Of a DNA stretch of 37,737 nt, positions 33,527 through 37,737 are shown piece after piece. The position numbers were made by a program, and so were the translations under genes. This DNA is from an uncultured Clostridia bacterium (GTDB lineage Bacteria; Bacillota; Clostridia; Lachnospirales; Anaerotignaceae), in the NCBI GenBank assembly GCA_937919015.1, contig CALFPN010000146.1, positions 1 to 37,737 on the forward strand, written 5' to 3'. Each line of letters begins with the position of its first letter. Position 1 is the stretch's first letter. The notes beneath the pieces were generated by a model. The model saw only the letters and a program-made list of their open reading frames with translations. It was not told the DNA's origin and made no database searches.

Positions 33527-33976
33527 TCAGTCCATCACTACCAGTTCGATATCCGCTTCTTCCAGAATTGCCTTGGAAAGTTCATCGGGATATTCCCCCT
33601 TGAACACGATCCGTTTGATGCCTGCGTTCACCAGCATTTTTGCACAGATGACGCAGGGCTGCAGAGTGATATAAATGGTGGCTCCTTCTGTGCTGACACC
33701 GATTTTTGCCGCCTGAATGATGGCATTCTGCTCTGCATGCAATGCGCGGCACAATTCATGCCGCTGACCGGAAGGAATATTCAGTCTTGCCCGTTCGCAG
33801 CCGCCGATCTCTGTACAATGCTTCAGACCGGAGGGCGCACCGTTATAGCCTGTTGTAATGATACGGTTTTCTTTTACAATAACCGCCCCCACCTGTCTGC
33901 GTAGGCAAGTAGATCTAGTTTTTACGATATCTGCAATCTGCATAAAATATTCATCCCAACTTACTCTATGATTCAT
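33527..33976 (-). CDS. dCMP deaminase (ComEB-like)
   Basis: A 149-residue zinc deaminase that converts dCMP to dUMP for dTMP synthesis. The catalytic HAEQNAI supplies the zinc histidine and the proton-relay glutamate, and PCVIC the two zinc cysteines. Early cysteines (STCLRRQVGAVIV) and GGCER fit the dCMP-deaminase subgroup with an extra zinc site. AGGGGG lies eight bases before the ATG. It is monocistronic by its terminator. Confidence 0.93.
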   Translation of the reverse strand: MNHRVSWDEYFMQIADIVKTRSTCLRRQVGAVIVKENRIITTGYNGAPSGLKHCTEIGGCERARLNIPSGQRHELCRALHAEQNAIIQAAKIGVSTEGATIYITLQPCVICAKMLVNAGIKRIVFKGEYPDELSKAILEEADIELVVMD

Positions 33977-34265
33977 GGAAAATCCCCCTTTTTTCGTGGG
34001 ACGCCGTCCCTCACCCTGCGAGGGGGGTCACCCCCTCTACCCGATTGGCAGAAACTACCGTTTCTGCGAGAAATATAATATCTTGTGCCGAAGGCAACTA
34101 AAAGTTTCGGTCAAGCCTTTTCAAAGGCTTGTGGGGTTTGGGGCAACGCCCCATATTCTCACCCACAGGCGGTTCTTTGAAGGGTCAGGGAAACTTTCAC
34201 CAAGAAAAGAAAGTTTCCCTTCCTGCTATTTCAAAATACCATAAATTCAGCCAAAACACAACATA
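33977..34265. repeat. Gene-free spacer filled with hairpins
   Basis: At least seven inverted repeats occur in a row: GGGAC/GTCCC (33998-34010), GAGGGGG/CCCCCTC, GCAGAAAC/GTTTCTGC, CCGAA/TTCGG, AAGCCTTT/AAAGGCTT, TGGGGC/GCCCCA and GGGAAACTTT/AAAGTTTCCC (to about 34218). The block TGGGGC-GTT-GCCCCAAACCCCA on the minus strand (34153-34132) matches 13650-13670 at all but one shared base. The spacer also has to contain the dCMP deaminase promoter. Short reading frames across the arms are not believed. Confidence 0.75.
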
Positions 34266-34294
34266 CACAAAAAAGCCCCGCATTTCTGCGGGGC
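34266..34294 (-). terminator. Terminator of the CoA-transferase gene
   Basis: GCCCCGCA and TGCGGGGC form a perfect stem around TTTC, followed by TTTTTTGTG on the minus strand. Confidence 0.93.
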
Positions 34295-34309
34295 ATAATT
34301 CCGAATCAA

Positions 34310-35620
34310 TTATACAATAAGATTCATCTTTTTTGCTTCAAATGTCAGTTCTTCTCTGAATTCAGGCGCAGCCAGAGAGATGATCATTTTTGCTCTGTCG
34401 CTGGCATTTCTGCCTTTCAGGCGAACGATGTTGTTTTCTGTTACCAGAAAGTCCACTTCGTTTTTGGATGTTGTTACGATGGAGCCGGGTGTCAGGATAG
34501 GTTTGATCTTAGAGATCTGACCGTTTTTCGCTGTGGATGTCATCGCGATGAAGCCTTTACCGCCTCTGGACAGGTTCGCACCGCGCACGAAGTCCACCTG
34601 ACCGCCGGAACCGCTGTAATGTGTGGTACCCAGAGATTCTGCACAAACCTGACCAAACAGGTCGATTTCCACACATGCGTTTACAGAGATGAAGTTATCA
34701 TGCTGACCGATTACATAAGGATTGTTTGTGTAATCCACAGGATGCAGTTCAAAGGCAGGGTTATCATCCATGAAATCATACATTTTCTTGGAGCCCATTG
34801 CCAGAGTTGCAATTGTTTTACCCACATGGATGGGTTTTTTCATATTTGTTACCGCACCACATTCGATCAGGTCTACCATGGAGTCTGTGAACATTTCTGT
34901 GTGGATACCCAGATCTGTTTTTTCCCTCAGCAGAACACCTACTGCATTGGGAACGCCGCCGATCCCCAGCTGGATGGTTGCGCCGTTGGGAACTTCATCA
35001 GCAATCATCGCACCGATTTTTTTGTCAATGTCTGTCAGTTCTGTTGCAGGCAACGTAATCAGATCTTCGGAAATTTCGCACAGAGCAGTTACTTCGGAGA
35101 TATGAATCAGGTTGTTCCCCATAACTCTGGGCATTTTGTCGTTTACTTCCAGCAGGATAATATCTGCTTTTTCTTTCATTGCGGGAACTTCTGCTGCAGC
35201 CATGCCTGCTGTAAAGTAGCCATGTTTATCCATCGGGGAAACCTGACAATAGAATACATTCAGAACGGGCATGCATTCTCTCCAGTAACCGGGAACTGTG
35301 CTGTAGTTGTTAGGAACATATGTATAGATCCCCTGCTGAACCACTTTTCTGCCTGCGCCGCCTGTGAACCAGGAAACGTAGTCATATTTGCCTTTCAGTG
35401 CAGGGTCCATGAATGCACTGCCTTTTTTGGAAGCCAGAATCCCATGGTGCTGTACCCCTGTCAGTTCCCCTTTTCTCGCTCTTTCACCGATTGCATTGCA
35501 GATCACAGCGGGTTCTTCCAGACCTGTGGGACAAGCACAGATATCGCCGGATTTTACATGCATTGCAACACCTTCAGGAGTTGTCAGTTTTGCCTGATAC
35601 ATTTCCTGCCATTTATTCAT
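34310..35620 (-). CDS. Acetyl-CoA-dependent acyl-CoA transferase (4-hydroxybutyrate/butyrate CoA-transferase type)
   Basis: A 436-residue enzyme that moves CoA between acetate and a short acyl group; relatives are butyryl-CoA:acetate and 4-hydroxybutyrate CoA-transferases of fermenting Clostridia. Characteristic stretches are IQLGIGGVPNAVGVLL, LGIHTEMFTDSMVDLIE (containing the expected catalytic glutamate), YSGSGGQVDFVRGA and GGKGFIAM. The ATG at 35620 has AGGTGAG seven bases upstream; the GTG at 35632 overlaps it. It is a single-gene transcript with a clear promoter and terminator. The exact acyl substrate cannot be decided from motifs; butyrate or propionate formation is a reasonable guess. 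Confidence 0.9.
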   Translation of the reverse strand: MNKWQEMYQAKLTTPEGVAMHVKSGDICACPTGLEEPAVICNAIGERARKGELTGVQHHGILASKKGSAFMDPALKGKYDYVSWFTGGAGRKVVQQGIYTYVPNNYSTVPGYWRECMPVLNVFYCQVSPMDKHGYFTAGMAAAEVPAMKEKADIILLEVNDKMPRVMGNNLIHISEVTALCEISEDLITLPATELTDIDKKIGAMIADEVPNGATIQLGIGGVPNAVGVLLREKTDLGIHTEMFTDSMVDLIECGAVTNMKKPIHVGKTIATLAMGSKKMYDFMDDNPAFELHPVDYTNNPYVIGQHDNFISVNACVEIDLFGQVCAESLGTTHYSGSGGQVDFVRGANLSRGGKGFIAMTSTAKNGQISKIKPILTPGSIVTTSKNEVDFLVTENNIVRLKGRNASDRAKMIISLAAPEFREELTFEAKKMNLIV

Positions 35621-35709
35621 GTCGTATCTCACCTTTCTTCTTAAATCTTTTCATTTCTTTCCATTATTTTCGTTCCATCTGCGCCTTTTTGAATACAAAA
35701 TACGCATTC

Positions 35710-35739
35710 TTATTAGTATTTTAGCACAAAGGAAGTCAA
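35710..35739 (-). promoter_or_regulatory. Promoter of the CoA-transferase gene
   Basis: On the minus strand TTGACT (35734-35739) and TAATAA (35710-35715) are 18 bases apart. The leader is about 85 bases. Confidence 0.65.
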
Positions 35740-36018
35740 AAAGTAAAGGCAATTTACGTCTGTTTGCTAAATAATACAAGATATTCTGCTGGATTCCTTA
35801 CAAGCCATGCGTAAGATAAAATCTTACGCATGTAGTTTGCTCCGCAAACTTTCCAAAAAGAAAAAAACAAGGTATTCTGCAAGCAGATACCTTGTTTTTC
35901 TTCTTTGGAATCTTTCTCCGCTATTCACAAAAAAAGAGCCCCAAATGAGGCTCTTTTGATCGCTATATTTAAAATATTTTAAATATCGATTTCTCCCTGA
36001 TCTATGTCAATCTATTGA
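35740..36018. other. Spacer with stacked palindromes
   Basis: It contains ATGCGTAAGAT/ATCTTACGCAT (35807-35831, loop AAA), AGTTTGC/GCAAACT (35834-35850), AAACAAGGTAT/ATACCTTGTTT (35865-35897, T-rich on both sides, terminator-like), the terminator of the P-loop gene (35928-35957) and a perfect 22-bp palindrome with half ATATTTAAAAT (35965-35986). No gene is seen in it. Confidence 0.75.
35928..35957 (-). terminator. Terminator of the P-loop gene
   Basis: On the minus strand GAGCC and GGCTC form the core of the stem, extended by AAA on one side, and are followed by TTTTTTT. Confidence 0.85.
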
Positions 36019-36432
36019 TCAAATCAGGTACTGTTTTACTTCTTCAGGAAGCACATCAGTTTTTCTGCTGATAATCATTACCATGTCCATTTCAGCTTCC
36101 TTGGATGTTTTATCCAGTTCCTGAACGAAGGAAACGAAATCTGCGTCAGAAATTTTGTCCATGATATGGTTCAATCCATCGATGTAAATTGTTTCAATAT
36201 CGCTGTTCTGAGAAAGGATACCACACACGAAACCTCTGAATACCATTGGATCGTCCATGATGAACTTGGGTGTTTCTACGAAACGTACGCTGTAGTGCAG
36301 ATCATACATATGGCTGCTGTCATCGTCTACATAGATGATGCTGCCTTTTGCATCTTTACCAGCTGCATTTGCCATATCGATCATTCTTTTTGTTTTACCT
36401 TCACCTTTTTCGCCTGCAAGAATTTTAACCAT
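36019..36432 (-). CDS. Small P-loop ATPase-like protein
   Basis: A 137-residue protein with a Walker A loop, GEKGEGKT (residues 7-14), and a Walker B-like strand, IETIYIDGLN. It is too short for a full RecA- or AAA-type domain and is predicted cytosolic. AGGGGGAG lies six bases before the ATG. It is a separate transcript with a strong promoter and an unusually long leader. I do not recognise a named family. Confidence 0.72.
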   Translation of the reverse strand: MVKILAGEKGEGKTKRMIDMANAAGKDAKGSIIYVDDDSSHMYDLHYSVRFVETPKFIMDDPMVFRGFVCGILSQNSDIETIYIDGLNHIMDKISDADFVSFVQELDKTSKEAEMDMVMIISRKTDVLPEEVKQYLI

Positions 36433-36608
36433 TGCAATCTCCCCCTTTTATATCTGGATATTTTCTGGTGGTATACCTTTGAATTTGTCATATGATTTAA
36501 CGAGAACCCCTGAATAGCGGCTCCTGTTATTATTCTAATTCTACAAAAATTCCCGAATCCCTTCTTTTTTTTCAGAAATTTTTACGGTTTTCCACTTCTC
36601 GGTGATGT
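36433..36608 (-). promoter_or_regulatory. Long 5' leader of the P-loop gene
   Basis: About 175 bases separate the predicted transcription start from the ATG. The leader has short complementary stretches (GGGATTC/GGGAATT-type, GGAGCC and GGTTCTC) but no riboswitch consensus that I recognise. Confidence 0.4.
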
Positions 36609-36614
36609 ACAGAA

Positions 36615-36643
36615 ATAATACCGCAACCCATCGCCTCTGTCAA
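36615..36643 (-). promoter_or_regulatory. SigA-type promoter of the P-loop gene
   Basis: TTGACA (36638-36643), a 17-base spacer and TATTAT (36615-36620) on the minus strand, starting just after the glucokinase stop codon. Confidence 0.88.
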
Positions 36644-36646
36644 GCC

Positions 36647-37591
36647 TTATTCCGCATCCTGCAGGATGAGAGCCGCCGCGCCTCTGATCCCGGCATCATT
36701 GCCCAGTTCCGCCAGAGCAAATCTCTTGTTTTGGCTGTGGGCAAAGACTTTCTGATTGTAAGCATTTTCGATTTTATCCAGCAGGAATTTGCCTGCTGCG
36801 CAAACGCCGCCACCGATTACAACGGTTTCTGTATCTACCAGATAAGTGGCATTGGCAATGGCCGCTCCCAGTCTGTCGCAGACAAAATCTGTGATTTCAT
36901 TGGCCAGCGGATCGCCATCTTTTGCTGCATCCCAAAGATCTTTTGCAGACACCTGTTCCAGCTGACGCAGAACGGAATCGTCTGTTCTTTCCTGCAGAAA
37001 TTTTTCTGCCGCGCGCACCATACCTGTGGCAGATGCATACTGTTCCAGACAGCCTGTTTTGCCACAGCCGCATTTTTCTGTTTCATAGGGATCAATGGTC
37101 ATATGGCCGATTTCACCGGCAACACCGCTTTCGCCCATCAGGATCTTTCCATTCGGCACGACACCGCCGCCAACACCGGTGCCCAGCGTCACCATCAGCA
37201 TGCTGTTTGCACCTTTCCCTGCACCAAAAGCCGCTTCGCCCAGCGCAGCCACACGGGCATCATTGCCGATAGATACAGGAAAAATAGCAAGAATGCGTTC
37301 CGCTTCTTCCGCCAGTTTGACTGCACCCCACCCGATGTTTACCGCATTCTGCAGCACACCATCAGCCGTGACAGGACCCGGTGCCGTCATGCCGATACCA
37401 AGGATATCTTCCCTCATGATCTGTTTTTCAGCCATGCAGGTTTCCAGCGCATTCTTCACATCCTGCAGAAGCCCTGAAGGGTCACTGCCTTTTCTGGTCG
37501 GTATTTCCCAACGGGTGATGATTTCACCATCTGTAGAAATGAGGCCGATTTTCACTGTTGTACCGCCAATATCGATACCAAGACTGATCAT
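36647..37591 (-). CDS. glcK: ROK-family glucokinase
   Basis: A 314-residue sugar kinase that phosphorylates glucose with ATP. The phosphate-1 motif is GIDIGGTTVKIGLIS; the ROK signature with the zinc-binding cysteines is CGCGKTGCLEQYASATG; the sugar-binding EIGHMT and the catalytic region GNDARVAALGEA are intact, as is GTGVGGG. The ATG at 37591 is taken as start, with AGAGG eight bases upstream; the GTG at 37600 would overlap this. It lies 12 bases after the preceding gene, so it is probably part of a longer operon that continues beyond the window. Confidence 0.95.
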   Translation of the reverse strand: MISLGIDIGGTTVKIGLISTDGEIITRWEIPTRKGSDPSGLLQDVKNALETCMAEKQIMREDILGIGMTAPGPVTADGVLQNAVNIGWGAVKLAEEAERILAIFPVSIGNDARVAALGEAAFGAGKGANSMLMVTLGTGVGGGVVPNGKILMGESGVAGEIGHMTIDPYETEKCGCGKTGCLEQYASATGMVRAAEKFLQERTDDSVLRQLEQVSAKDLWDAAKDGDPLANEITDFVCDRLGAAIANATYLVDTETVVIGGGVCAAGKFLLDKIENAYNQKVFAHSQNKRFALAELGNDAGIRGAAALILQDAE

Positions 37592-37603
37592 GGCACTCAC
37601 CTC

Positions 37604-37737
37604 TTAGTCGATGTCCACCCAGTCGTAGCCCAGGTAGGTGGTGAAGGCTTCCTTCAGGAACATATCAAAGCTCACCGTTGTGACGGAGCACATGATGCAT
37701 CTGTTTTCCACCAAAGCCCGTACATGCCGGTTCTGAC
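37604..37737 (-). CDS. C-terminal end of an unidentified gene (truncated by the window)
   Basis: The last 43 codons of a minus-strand gene ending FTTYLGYDWVDID before TAA. The reading frame is open to the edge of the window, codon use looks like that of the neighbours, and the stop lies 12 bases before the glucokinase start, typical of an operon. Too little is visible to name it; two cysteines occur as CIMC. Confidence 0.6.
   Translation of the reverse strand, partial: QNRHVRALVENRCIMCSVTTVSFDMFLKEAFTTYLGYDWVDID

Noticed and set aside
33977..34265. CRISPR array
   Set aside because: The hairpins differ in sequence and spacing; there are no repeated units with regular spacers and no cas genes.
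1..37737. tRNA, rRNA, insertion sequences or prophage
   Set aside because: No cloverleaf, rRNA core, transposase or integrase sequence was found on reading both strands; the accessory block at 18-22 kb lacks mobility genes.

Overview
The window reads as chromosomal DNA of a low-to-mid-GC anaerobic Firmicute of the class Clostridia, probably Lachnospirales-like. The evidence is the set of genes: an L27 with the LxLQFF N-terminal extension next to the Prp protease, RNase Y, an AddB-type nuclease, an unlinked RNase E/G, a ROK glucokinase of the Firmicute type, a butyryl/4-hydroxybutyrate-type CoA-transferase, strong AAAGGAGG ribosome sites and frequent GTG/TTG starts. The exact genus cannot be fixed from sequence alone. 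No tRNA, rRNA, CRISPR array, insertion sequence or prophage was seen.

Layout. 0-2.3 kb: a two-component system (kinase and OmpR-type regulator, minus strand), divergent from a thioredoxin-like lipoprotein gene (2.5-3.6 kb). 3.6-10.3 kb, minus: CNNM/CorC-type membrane protein, ABC-F ATPase, lgt, and a YmfH/YmfF-like M16 protease pair. 10.4-12.2 kb, plus: a geranylgeranyl-reductase-like flavoprotein and a YczE-type membrane protein. 12.3-18 kb, minus: recX, a 760-residue TPR protein, then rplU-prp-rpmA-obgE with an L21-type leader. 18.1-22 kb, minus: an accessory block with a sigma factor, a membrane anti-sigma-like protein and several secreted or membrane proteins, built from repeated flanks and containing decayed gene copies. 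22-28 kb, minus: GNAT, a small conserved-looking protein, rny, an RNase E/G, a SpoIVFA-like M23 peptidase whose frame is broken by one base, and an FMN-binding-like membrane protein. 28-31.5 kb, plus: addB without addA beside it. 31.5-37.7 kb, minus: a hypothetical gene, ruvB, ruvA, dCMP deaminase, CoA-transferase, a P-loop protein, glucokinase and the end of one more gene.

Two places stand out. First, at 27079-27093 the M23 gene has a layout matching the prfB +1 frameshift site: an SD-like GAGGAG, three bases, CCC, then UAG; the zero frame carries the basic N-terminus and membrane helix and the +1 frame carries an intact M23 active site. A SigE-like promoter lies just upstream. Second, the 18-22 kb block looks like a tandem array. 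A unit consisting of the end of a 148-residue secreted-protein gene, its terminator and a relic of the sigma factor's last 13 codons occurs twice, each time in front of different cargo genes. A decayed copy of the 148-residue gene sits between them.

Other structure includes a 108-bp imperfect palindrome nested in a larger fold between rpmA and obgE, a dense run of hairpins between the dCMP deaminase and CoA-transferase genes (sharing a motif with the obgE leader), and long structured leaders in front of the GNAT and P-loop genes.
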